A stretch of DNA of 23,293 nucleotides from JAGGAG01 sp031402225 (lineage in GTDB: Bacteria > Gemmatimonadota > Gemmatimonadetes > Gemmatimonadales > GWC2-71-9). Location: the NCBI GenBank assembly GCA_031402225.1, contig JANNSD010000185.1:1-23293 (forward strand), written 5' to 3'. The translations under genes and the position numbers were made by a program. Below are positions 7,929 through 14,724 of this stretch, in pieces; the stretch's first letter is position 1, and each line of letters begins with the position of its first letter. The notes under the pieces were generated by a model, which worked only from the letters and a program-made list of their open reading frames with translations, did no database searches and was not told where the DNA came from.

Positions 7929-8915
7929 TCACTCCGCGACCTCGTCACCCACCTGCACCCGCGCCCGGAATTCCTCCGACAGCAATTGCTCGGCACCCAC
8001 AGTCACGATGCGATCGCCCGGAGCAAGGCCTCCCCGCATCGCCCATCCCCCCGGCATCGGCGTCGTCGTGCGCACCCTGACGCGGCTGAACTGTCCCGGC
8101 GCGCGCTCCACATACACCCAGAGCAGCCCCTCCCACTGCACCACCGCCGCCGCAGGTACGCTCACCGCGCCGCCCTCGGCCCGCCCAGTCGGCACCGAGG
8201 CTGCCACCGGCAGCCCCACGGCGAGTCCCGGCCAGGAATGCGTGAGACGGTAGTTGAATGCGGGACGCTGCGTCAGCGGATCGACATCGAAGGCGGGCCC
8301 CACGAGGAGCGCGCTGGCCGACCGCCCGCTCCGGTCGAGTGGCTGCACCGTAAGGCGCCCTGGTGGGGTCGCTGGTGCACCGTCACTCCAGGCAATGCGC
8401 GCGAGCGGTTCCGTCAGGTCGCTGATGGCGAGGAGCACCTGGCCCGGCTGCACGATCTCGCCCGGGCGCGCGCCGACCTGCGTCACGACGCCGGCGCGCG
8501 GCAGCACCAGCGCCTTCGCATCGGCCACCTGCGCGATCGTCGCTCCCGCCGCCACGCGGGCACCCAGCTCCGGCCACGCGGCGCCGGGCGCCGCCTCGAG
8601 CCGGCCCGCCACCGGGGCACGGAGGAACGCAATGCGCGCCGAATCGGGGACGATCACGCCATTCAACTGGACCGTTGGTGCAACCGACACCGATCGCGCC
8701 GGCTCGGTAACGAGGCCCAGTCGGCCAGCCTCGGCGGGATCCAGCCTCACTACCACGCCATCGTCACCCGCGGCCACGCGGCTCGGCGCGATGACCGGGG
8801 CCTCCCGCTGCACCTCGTTCTGTCGCTCCTCCCGCCCTTTGCGGTACGCGAAGACGAGCGCCCACGCGAGCAGGGCGAACAGCGCGGCACCGGCCAACCA
8901 GCGTATCGGTTTCAT
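7929..8915 (-). CDS. RND efflux periplasmic adaptor (HlyD/CzcB-like membrane fusion protein)
   Basis: This subunit bridges the inner-membrane pump and the outer-membrane channel. The 328-residue product starts with a positively charged end and one membrane segment (WLAGAALFALLAWALVFAY, residues 6-24). A barrel-sandwich (lipoyl-like) region follows: APVAGRLEAAPGAAWPELGARVAAG and, later, GVVTQVGARPGEIVQPGQVLL. The coiled-coil hairpin between the halves is very short or absent. A beta-barrel and membrane-proximal domain end the chain. The ATG at 8915 has AGGAGA six bases upstream and overlaps the stop of the outer-membrane gene. No metal-binding His- or Met-rich tail is seen. Confidence 0.9.
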   Translation of the reverse strand: MKPIRWLAGAALFALLAWALVFAYRKGREERQNEVQREAPVIAPSRVAAGDDGVVVRLDPAEAGRLGLVTEPARSVSVAPTVQLNGVIVPDSARIAFLRAPVAGRLEAAPGAAWPELGARVAAGATIAQVADAKALVLPRAGVVTQVGARPGEIVQPGQVLLAISDLTEPLARIAWSDGAPATPPGRLTVQPLDRSGRSASALLVGPAFDVDPLTQRPAFNYRLTHSWPGLAVGLPVAASVPTGRAEGGAVSVPAAAVVQWEGLLWVYVERAPGQFSRVRVRTTTPMPGGWAMRGGLAPGDRIVTVGAEQLLSEEFRARVQVGDEVAE

Positions 8916-10333
8916 GGCATACTCTCCTGGACCACGAACGTGGCGGTTGGCAACAGCAGCGGATCTGGAAGGTCCGGCGCGTTCTCCATGGACCACACGC
9001 CGGTCGCTCGCCCGAGTTCGCTCCCGGTGACGACACGGCGCAACTGAGCCCCCTGCGCGGTGCTCTCGGCGTCGGCCACCGCCAGGGCGAGTCCCATGCT
9101 TTCGAACTGCCCCGTCTCGCCCCGGTCGTACGCCGCGCGGGCCGTGCGCTCACGCACCCTGAGCGCCTCGACCAGCTGCTGTGCGGCGGTGAGCTGCTGT
9201 GCCGTCGCGCGGCATTCGGCGAAGGACGCCTCCACCTGGCTCAGTACTTCCTGCTGGGTAGCCTCCACCGCACTCGCCATCTGGTTCCGCCGAGCGATAG
9301 CCTCGCCGATCGGGCCCTTGTTCTTGTTGCGCAGGAGGTTGGGCAGCGCAAAGGCCCCGATCCACCGACGAAGGCCCTGGTCCCAGGAGTAGCCTGGCGC
9401 GAGCTCGAGATCGGGATACTGCTTCGTGATCTCCACTTTAAGATCCGCCTCCGCGACCGCGTACTCGGCCAGCGCCACACCCATCTCGTAACGGCGTCGC
9501 AGGGCAATGCCGCGCAGGTCCTCCAGGCTTTGCCCCCCTGACCAGTCGCAGCCCACCGTTCCCGCGGTGCTGATCACCAGCGTGTCGATGGCGGCCGCCG
9601 GTACCCCGATCAGGCGCGCCAGCGCGGCGCGGGCCGCGATCACCTGTGCGTCGGCCGTAGACAGCTCGCGTCCCGCGAGGCGGGTCTCAGCGGTCGCCTG
9701 GTCCACCGTCGACTGGCCCACCGCATCACTCTCGTAGAGACGGGATACCTGGCTGGCCACTTGCTCGCTCCGGGCCACCCGCCGCGTCCATGCCGCGACG
9801 CTCGAGTCGCCCTGCACGATGGTGAGCGCCGCCGTTCGCACATCGCTGGCGATGTTCCACGCCACGACCCGCGCCTGGAGTTCGGCGACAAGGGAACGCG
9901 CCTGCGCGGCCGCGATGCGCGCGCCGCGCTTTCCCCCCAATTCGATCCGGAAGATCAGCCCGAGCGTCACGGTCCACCGGGACTCGAACGGCCCGGAATT
10001 GTCGGCCGCGGACACGCCCCCGGCGACGCCGATCGCCGGGCGGGCGCCCGCCGTCACTTCTGCGGCCTGCACCGTTCGCCAGGCCCGACGCGATACCTCC
10101 AGGTCCGACCGGAAATACCAGGCGCTGAGCGCCAGGCGCTGCGTGTCCCACTCAGGTGTGGCGCTGGAGTCGTAGGTGGCGAGGAAGACGCTGAGCGCCG
10201 AGTCGGCGAGGGTGCGATGGCCAAACGCCGTGGCACTGACGTCAGGCGACAGCGGCTGCGGCGTGTACTTGGCGCACCCCGCCCCCAGCAGGGTAACCAG
10301 AGCCGCCATGCGCAGCCCTCGGGCAAACGTCAT
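8912..10333 (-). CDS. Outer-membrane efflux factor (TolC/CusC family)
   Basis: This is the outer-membrane channel of the efflux system, 473 residues from the ATG at 10333. The N-terminus MTFARGLRMAALVTLLGAGC is a lipoprotein-type signal with Cys20 as the likely lipidated residue, although glycine at -3 is not ideal. The rest is long amphipathic helix with the two-fold repeat of the family: IELGGKRGARIAAAQARS, later LPNLLRNKNKGPIGEAIARRN, and ends such as RERTARAAYDRGETGQFES. Its ATG overlaps the xerD stop and its own stop overlaps the adaptor start, so all three efflux genes and xerD are translationally linked. The reading frame stays open further upstream, but that part is antisense-like shadow inside xerD. 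Confidence 0.92.
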   Translation of the reverse strand: MTFARGLRMAALVTLLGAGCAKYTPQPLSPDVSATAFGHRTLADSALSVFLATYDSSATPEWDTQRLALSAWYFRSDLEVSRRAWRTVQAAEVTAGARPAIGVAGGVSAADNSGPFESRWTVTLGLIFRIELGGKRGARIAAAQARSLVAELQARVVAWNIASDVRTAALTIVQGDSSVAAWTRRVARSEQVASQVSRLYESDAVGQSTVDQATAETRLAGRELSTADAQVIAARAALARLIGVPAAAIDTLVISTAGTVGCDWSGGQSLEDLRGIALRRRYEMGVALAEYAVAEADLKVEITKQYPDLELAPGYSWDQGLRRWIGAFALPNLLRNKNKGPIGEAIARRNQMASAVEATQQEVLSQVEASFAECRATAQQLTAAQQLVEALRVRERTARAAYDRGETGQFESMGLALAVADAESTAQGAQLRRVVTGSELGRATGVWSMENAPDLPDPLLLPTATFVVQESMP

Positions 10334-11292
10334 GCGCGAGGATGAAACTGCTTGTGCACGCTGCGCAGGTACTCGCGATCCACGTGGGTGTAGATCTGCG
10401 TGGTGGAGAGGTCGGCGTGGCCAAGCATCTCCTGCACCGCCCGGAGGTCGGCACCGCCCTCGAGCAAGTGCGTGGCAAAGCTGTGGCGGAGCGTATGGGG
10501 CGATACTCGCCGGGTCACACCAGCCTTTTCGGCGGCGCGTTTCACGATCCCCCACGCGCCGACGCGAGAGAGCGGACCGCCGCGCGCATTCAGCAGCACC
10601 CGGCCCTGGCTCTTGCCACGGTCGAGCTCGGGTCGCACCGTGTGGAGGTACACCGAGAGCGCACCGATGCCGGTGCGCCCAATCGGCACCAGCCGCTCCT
10701 TCGATCCCTTGCCGAACACCCGGATGAGTCCGTCGGGAATCAGGAGGTCGGTCAGCCCCAGCCCGCACAACTCCGAGACGCGCATCCCGGCGCCATACGC
10801 GAGCTCCAGCAGCACCCGGTCGCGCCACGCCAGCGGCGCCGATACATCGGGCGCCGTGAGCATCGCGTCAATCTCAGACACCGAGAGTGTCTCGGGCAGT
10901 GTTCGCCAACGTGCCGGGCTCTCCAGGCGGTCACTCGGGTCGTGCGCCAGTCGACCTTCGGCAATCATGAAGCCAAAATACGTCCTGGTGGCCGAGACGC
11001 ATCGTCTTATGCTGGATGGACTTAAACCAATGTCCTTGAGAAGAAACACGAAGTCGCGCAGCAGGCCACGCGTCAGCTTCTCCGGTGCGCTGATGCCCTT
11101 CGAGCGCGCGAACTCGGCCAGGCGTCGCAGGTCCCGCTGGTAGCTCTCCACCGTGTGGGGACTGTGCCCTGCCTCGAGCGCCAGGTAGTCCCTGAAGCCC
11201 TCGAGCCAGAATGAACGGAGGTCCGCTGCGTCTTCCGTCTTCCGTCTCCCGTCTTCCGTCTTCCGTCTCCCGTCTCCCGTCCCGGTGCTCAC
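10330..11292 (-). CDS. xerD: Tyrosine site-specific recombinase, XerC/XerD family
   Basis: Xer recombinases resolve chromosome dimers at dif with FtsK. This 320-residue protein has a SAM-like core-binding domain (about residues 27-115) and a catalytic domain with all active residues: R171 (GMRVSEL), K195 (GKGSKER), H266 and R269 (PHTLRHS), H292 (GHADLS) and Tyr301. Residues 6-21 (GDGRRKTEDGRRKTED) are encoded by a heptamer array and have no place in the family. The GTG start lies in a second array and overlaps the dedA stop as GTGA. No other start codon exists between the arrays and the conserved domain. XerC versus XerD cannot be settled from this sequence alone. Confidence 0.92.
   Translation of the reverse strand: MSTGTGDGRRKTEDGRRKTEDAADLRSFWLEGFRDYLALEAGHSPHTVESYQRDLRRLAEFARSKGISAPEKLTRGLLRDFVFLLKDIGLSPSSIRRCVSATRTYFGFMIAEGRLAHDPSDRLESPARWRTLPETLSVSEIDAMLTAPDVSAPLAWRDRVLLELAYGAGMRVSELCGLGLTDLLIPDGLIRVFGKGSKERLVPIGRTGIGALSVYLHTVRPELDRGKSQGRVLLNARGGPLSRVGAWGIVKRAAEKAGVTRRVSPHTLRHSFATHLLEGGADLRAVQEMLGHADLSTTQIYTHVDREYLRSVHKQFHPRA
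11231..11279 (+). repeat. Seven tandem heptamers, consensus TCTYCCG, in xerD 5' coding region
   Basis: Seven uninterrupted 7-bp units fill 49 bases. In order the variable base gives TCTTCCG, TCTTCCG, TCTCCCG, then the same three again, then a final TCTCCCG. The array thus holds two copies of a 21-bp higher-order unit plus one. On the xerD strand a 21-bp unit encodes seven residues, DGRRKTE. No frame contains a stop. It is separated by eight bases from the CTCACGA array. Confidence 0.95.
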
Positions 11293-11308
11293 GACTCACG
11301 ACTCACGA
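11288..11308 (+). repeat. Three tandem heptamers CTCACGA at the dedA/xerD junction
   Basis: Three perfect copies occur back to back. On the coding (minus) strand they read TCGTGAG and encode the last codons of the DedA-TerB protein (VVSRES and stop). They also contain the GTG start of xerD in the third copy. The same unit recurs at 13874-13894 and, inverted, at 14738-14765. Confidence 0.95.
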
Positions 11309-12335
11309 CGCCCCGCACCTGCTCGACGTCCTCCGCGCCGAGCCCTAGCAGTTCAGCGGCCCGACCCAACAGCCACGCCTCCTGCTCCGGGTCCACACTC
11401 CGGTCCGCGAACGCCGACTGCCACATCTGTTCGATCAACGCGAGCCGGCGCTCCCGCTCCACCTCGCCGCTCAGGCGCGCGCCCAACTGGCGCAGTCGGC
11501 CATCACCCGGCGTGCCCCCGACGGTGCGGGTAGCCTCGAGGGACCGCGGTTCGAGTCCCCAGCGCTGCCTCAGGTCGAGCTCCACCCGGGCCCGTTCCCC
11601 GGCACCAAGCCCGGCGTCGGTGTAAGCGATCTCGATGACGAGCTGGGCCGCATGGCGCAGGTCGGTGGGCGCGCCGGCATCAGCCTTGGCACCCAGAGCG
11701 GCACGGAGGGCCATGACGACGGGCTCCTCGCGCCGGCGCCGCCGAGCGTACACCACCAGCGCAAGCACCCCCGCGAGGGCCACGGCGATGATTGCGCTGG
11801 TCCTGCCCAGGTGGCGCAGCATCGCCTGCACCTGGCCGAACTCGCTGCCCACCGTCACGCCAACCCAGGTGATGGCACCGTACCAGATGCCGGACACCAG
11901 CGCCATGACCAGGAGCACTCGCCATACGGGAATCCGGAACAGGCCCGCGAATGGCGGCACGACAGCACGAATGCCCGGGAGGAAGCGGGCCACGATCAGC
12001 CCGACCGTGCCAAGCCGGAGGTAGTCGCGCTCGATCACGGCAAGCGACTCCGGCGCCATCAGCCGCCGGACGATCGGCAGGTCGAAGATGCGACGCCCGG
12101 AGCGACGGACCACGGTGTACACCAGCATCGCTCCGGCGGTATTGAACACCCAGGCGATCAGAAAGACGGTCAAGGGCCTGATAGTGCCCGAGTTGGAGAG
12201 GAACCCGCCGAGTGCGATGGCCACATCGGCTGGCACGATCGGGAGGATGTTCTCCAGGAACGCGAGCGCGGCGAGCGCCGCGTACACACCGGTGGGAGGA
12301 AGCGACACGAGCCAGCCCAGGATGGCGTCGATCAG
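11289..12335 (-). CDS. DedA-family membrane protein fused to a TerB-like domain
   Basis: Residues 1-200 are a DedA (SNARE-associated, VTT) membrane protein. FLENILPIVPADVAIALGG (26-44) holds the conserved acidic and proline residues, and RFLPGIRAVVPPFAG (117-131) the conserved arginines. DedA proteins act in membrane homeostasis, including undecaprenyl-phosphate and phospholipid translocation. Residues 225-345 after an RRRRREE linker look TerB-like: LVIEIAYTDAGLGAGERARVE and SAFADRSVDPEQEAWLL match the family's helix plus acidic-loop pattern. The start is uncertain. CTG at 12335, five bases after GGAG, overlaps the ispF stop and preserves the usual DedA N-terminus; GTG at 12308 has no ribosome binding site and would drop ten residues. 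The stop lies within a heptamer array. Confidence 0.85.
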   Translation of the reverse strand: MIDAILGWLVSLPPTGVYAALAALAFLENILPIVPADVAIALGGFLSNSGTIRPLTVFLIAWVFNTAGAMLVYTVVRRSGRRIFDLPIVRRLMAPESLAVIERDYLRLGTVGLIVARFLPGIRAVVPPFAGLFRIPVWRVLLVMALVSGIWYGAITWVGVTVGSEFGQVQAMLRHLGRTSAIIAVALAGVLALVVYARRRRREEPVVMALRAALGAKADAGAPTDLRHAAQLVIEIAYTDAGLGAGERARVELDLRQRWGLEPRSLEATRTVGGTPGDGRLRQLGARLSGEVERERRLALIEQMWQSAFADRSVDPEQEAWLLGRAAELLGLGAEDVEQVRGVVSRES

Positions 12336-12808
12336 CGTCGCTCCACGGTCGCCACCGCAATGGCCGCCATGCCTTCTCGCCGGCCGATGAACCCCATGCC
12401 CTCGTTGGTCTTCCCCTTCACGTTGATGTCGCCCGCGTCCGCGCCCAGCACGGCCGCGATGCGCGCCGCCATCTCCGCCGCGTGCGGCCCGATCTTCGGT
12501 GCCTCGGCGATGACCGTGATGTCGCACTGCACGAACCCATATCCCCGCGCCCGGACCGCTGCATACGCTTCCCGCAGCAGCACCATCGAGTCGGCATCCT
12601 TCCACCGCGGGTCAGTATCGGGAAAGAGGTCGCCGATGCTCCCGGCGCCGGCGGCTCCAAGGATGGCGTCGGTGAGCGCGTGGGCTACCACGTCGGCATC
12701 CGAGTGCCCCGCGAGCCCCTCCGGGTGCGGAATCGAGACGCCACCGAGCACGAGGCGGCGGCCGGCGGCGAACCGGTGCGAGTCGTAGCCGATCCCCATC
12801 CGTGTCAT
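12332..12808 (-). CDS. ispF: 2-C-methyl-D-erythritol 2,4-cyclodiphosphate synthase
   Basis: IspF catalyses the cyclising step of the MEP isoprenoid pathway in the cytoplasm as a homotrimer. The 158-residue protein has the family length and the metal ligands D9 and H11 (GYDSHRF) and H43 (VVAHALTDA), with GHSDAD just before. The C-terminal NVKGKTNEGMGFIGRREG is the family's conserved end. Its ATG overlaps the mqnC stop (ATGA). Lying between menaquinone genes and a DedA gene, it would supply precursors for the quinone side chain and for undecaprenyl carriers. No ispD, its frequent fusion or neighbour, is in the window. Confidence 0.97.
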   Translation of the reverse strand: MTRMGIGYDSHRFAAGRRLVLGGVSIPHPEGLAGHSDADVVAHALTDAILGAAGAGSIGDLFPDTDPRWKDADSMVLLREAYAAVRARGYGFVQCDITVIAEAPKIGPHAAEMAARIAAVLGADAGDINVKGKTNEGMGFIGRREGMAAIAVATVERR

Positions 12809-13863
12809 GCCGCGACAGTCTGCCGCGCTTCGATCAGCGAATAGTCCTGACGGCGCCGCCTCGGGGTGTACCCCGCGTCGGCAATGTTGCGCTCGATCTC
12901 GCCCACCGTGGTACGGAAGGTGGTCCCCGCGGCGGACACCACATTCTCCTCCATCATCAGGCTGCCGTAGTCATTGGCACCGTACCCCAGCGCCACCTGA
13001 CCCACCTTGTGGCCCATCGTCACCCACGAGGACTGGAGGTTCGGCACGTTCGTCAGGACGATGCGGCTCATCGCCAGCATGCGGAGGTAGGTCACCGCGT
13101 CGGTCTTGGGCTGGTGCGACATGGAGGGCGTGCCCTCCGGCTGCAGCGGCCAGCAAATGAACGCCGTGAAGCCGCCAGTCCTCGCCTGCAGGTCGCGCAC
13201 CCGCAGCAGGTGCTCGATCCGGTCCTCGTCAGCCTCCCCCAGGCCATACATCATCGTCACCGACGTCTTCATGCCCTGCCGGTGCGCCTCCTCCTGCACG
13301 CCGAGCCATTCCTCGGTCTGCGCCTTCTTGGCGGCCACCTGCTGGCGGATGCGGTCCACCAGGATCTCGCCCCCGCCACCTGGGATGCTGTCGAGCCCCG
13401 CCTCGCGCAGCTGGTGCACCACGTCGGGCATCGGTATCCGGAACCGCTCGCTGAAGAAGACAACTTCGGACGGGGAGAACCCGTGGATGTGAATGCGATG
13501 GTGCTGCTTGATGTACCGCAGGAGCTCGAGGTACCACTCGAACGGGATGTACGGGTTGTGCCCGCCCTGCAGCAGGATCTGCACGCCCCCGATCGCCTTG
13601 CACTCGTCGATCTTGCGGCCGATCTGCTCGAAGCTCAGCACGTAGCCTTCATGGTCCTTCGGCCGGCGATAGAACGCGCAGAAGCCGCAGTCGGCCACGC
13701 ACACATTGGTGTAGTTGATGTTGCGGTCGATGATGTACGTGACCACCGGCTCCGGATGGTGCCGCCACCGCTCGGCGTCAGCCATCTCGGCGAGTTCAAG
13801 CAGCGGGGCCCGCTGAAAGAGCTCCAGGTAGCTCTTGAACTCTGATGATGTGCGGTCAATCAT
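12805..13863 (-). CDS. mqnC: Cyclic dehypoxanthinyl futalosine synthase (radical SAM)
   Basis: MqnC converts dehypoxanthinyl futalosine to its cyclic form in the futalosine route to menaquinone. The 352-residue protein carries the radical SAM cluster motif CX3CX2C as C55, C59 and C62 (CVADCGFC), followed by GGVQILLQGGHNP and the GGGGEI glycine stretch. HIHGFSPSE and GYGANDYGSLMMEENVV are typical of MqnC as distinct from MqnE. The ATG at 13863 is preceded by AAAGG at a good distance. A GTG at 13878, inside a heptamer array, would add five residues. It sits 39 bases after mqnA. Confidence 0.93.
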   Translation of the reverse strand: MIDRTSSEFKSYLELFQRAPLLELAEMADAERWRHHPEPVVTYIIDRNINYTNVCVADCGFCAFYRRPKDHEGYVLSFEQIGRKIDECKAIGGVQILLQGGHNPYIPFEWYLELLRYIKQHHRIHIHGFSPSEVVFFSERFRIPMPDVVHQLREAGLDSIPGGGGEILVDRIRQQVAAKKAQTEEWLGVQEEAHRQGMKTSVTMMYGLGEADEDRIEHLLRVRDLQARTGGFTAFICWPLQPEGTPSMSHQPKTDAVTYLRMLAMSRIVLTNVPNLQSSWVTMGHKVGQVALGYGANDYGSLMMEENVVSAAGTTFRTTVGEIERNIADAGYTPRRRRQDYSLIEARQTVAA

Positions 13864-13873
13864 GCCGATGCCT

Positions 13874-13894
13874 TTCACGACTCACGACTCACGA
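13874..13894 (+). repeat. Heptamer array (CTCACGA, three copies, first imperfect) between mqnA and mqnC
   Basis: TTCACGA, CTCACGA and CTCACGA stand in tandem in the 39-base mqnA-mqnC gap. CTGCAGGCTC (13895-13904) follows directly. The reverse complement of that 10-mer also lies next to the array at 14738-14765. On the coding strand the array reads TCGTGAG and ends 11 bases before the chosen mqnC start. Confidence 0.9.
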
Positions 13895-13902
13895 CTGCAG
13901 GC

Positions 13903-14724
13903 TCAGGCCGCATTTATGAAACTCAAGCTCCCATCCGGCACCATCCCGTCCTGCGCCAGCCGCCGAAAGAAGTCGGTCAACCCGGCGAGGTGCCGGTAGG
14001 AAAAGCGGTAGTCCAGGTCGCCGAGATAGTCGCGGCATACCTGCCGGTCGATGCCGGTCGTGGCCCAGGCCTGGTCCGCCAGCAGGTCGAGGTGAGCCAG
14101 GCCCCAGTCGCGCGACGCGATCAGGCGCGCATGGGACTCCCGGACCTGGCCCTGGTCTGCCTGCCGGCGCGCCGCCCACACGGCGAACACGAAGGGCAAC
14201 CCCGTCCAGTCCTTCCACGCTTCGCCCAGGTCCACCTGGTGCGGATAGATGCCGCGCGAGGCCAGCACCAGCGCGGCATCACCGATGACCAGCACGGCGT
14301 CGTGCGGAAACCGCGCCAGCGCGGCGAGATCGATGGCCTCTGCGCGCACCGTCGCAAAGCGCGGCGCGATGTGCCACCGATGCCGGCAGAGCAGTTCGAG
14401 CAACAGCACCGAGGTACGGGACGACGAGCTGAGCAGGACGGTCGCCCCGCCCAGCTCGGTGACCGGCCGCCGGGAGAAGAGCCGCACGCTATGCACCGGG
14501 CCGTCGCAGCTGATCGCGAGGTCGGGCAGGAGATGATACGCCGCGGCATTGCGGGCGTACTCCACCGCCGACACCACGCTCAGGTCCAGTTCACCCGCGG
14601 CCAGCAGGTCATTGAGGTCGGATGCCGTCCCGGTGACCAGGTCGGCGCTCACCGGCACCAGGCCACGGTCGATCGCCCCGTACACCGGGTAGCAGTTGAT
14701 CCAGGGGATGCGGCCCAGTCTCAT
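13903..14724 (-). CDS. mqnA: Chorismate dehydratase, first step of futalosine menaquinone synthesis
   Basis: MqnA dehydrates chorismate to 3-[(1-carboxyvinyl)oxy]benzoate, which MqnE then uses. The 273-residue protein has a periplasmic-binding-protein-like two-lobe fold. It begins RLGRIPWINCYPVYGAI, contains DLSVVSAVEYARN and the phosphate-loop-like LLSSSSRTSV, and has the VIGDAALV segment typical of the family. Its ATG overlaps the mqnE stop (ATGA), so the two enzymes acting in series are translationally coupled. It is flanked by inverted heptamer arrays. Confidence 0.93.
   Translation of the reverse strand: MRLGRIPWINCYPVYGAIDRGLVPVSADLVTGTASDLNDLLAAGELDLSVVSAVEYARNAAAYHLLPDLAISCDGPVHSVRLFSRRPVTELGGATVLLSSSSRTSVLLLELLCRHRWHIAPRFATVRAEAIDLAALARFPHDAVLVIGDAALVLASRGIYPHQVDLGEAWKDWTGLPFVFAVWAARRQADQGQVRESHARLIASRDWGLAHLDLLADQAWATTGIDRQVCRDYLGDLDYRFSYRHLAGLTDFFRRLAQDGMVPDGSLSFINAA

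Noticed and set aside
10334..10828. N-terminal extension of the outer-membrane factor frame
   Set aside because: It lies wholly within xerD in another frame. The lipoprotein signal at 10333 and the ATGA overlap mark the true start.
11231..11308. Possible CRISPR array
   Set aside because: The units are 7 bp with no spacers and no cas genes are nearby. They are simple tandem repeats.
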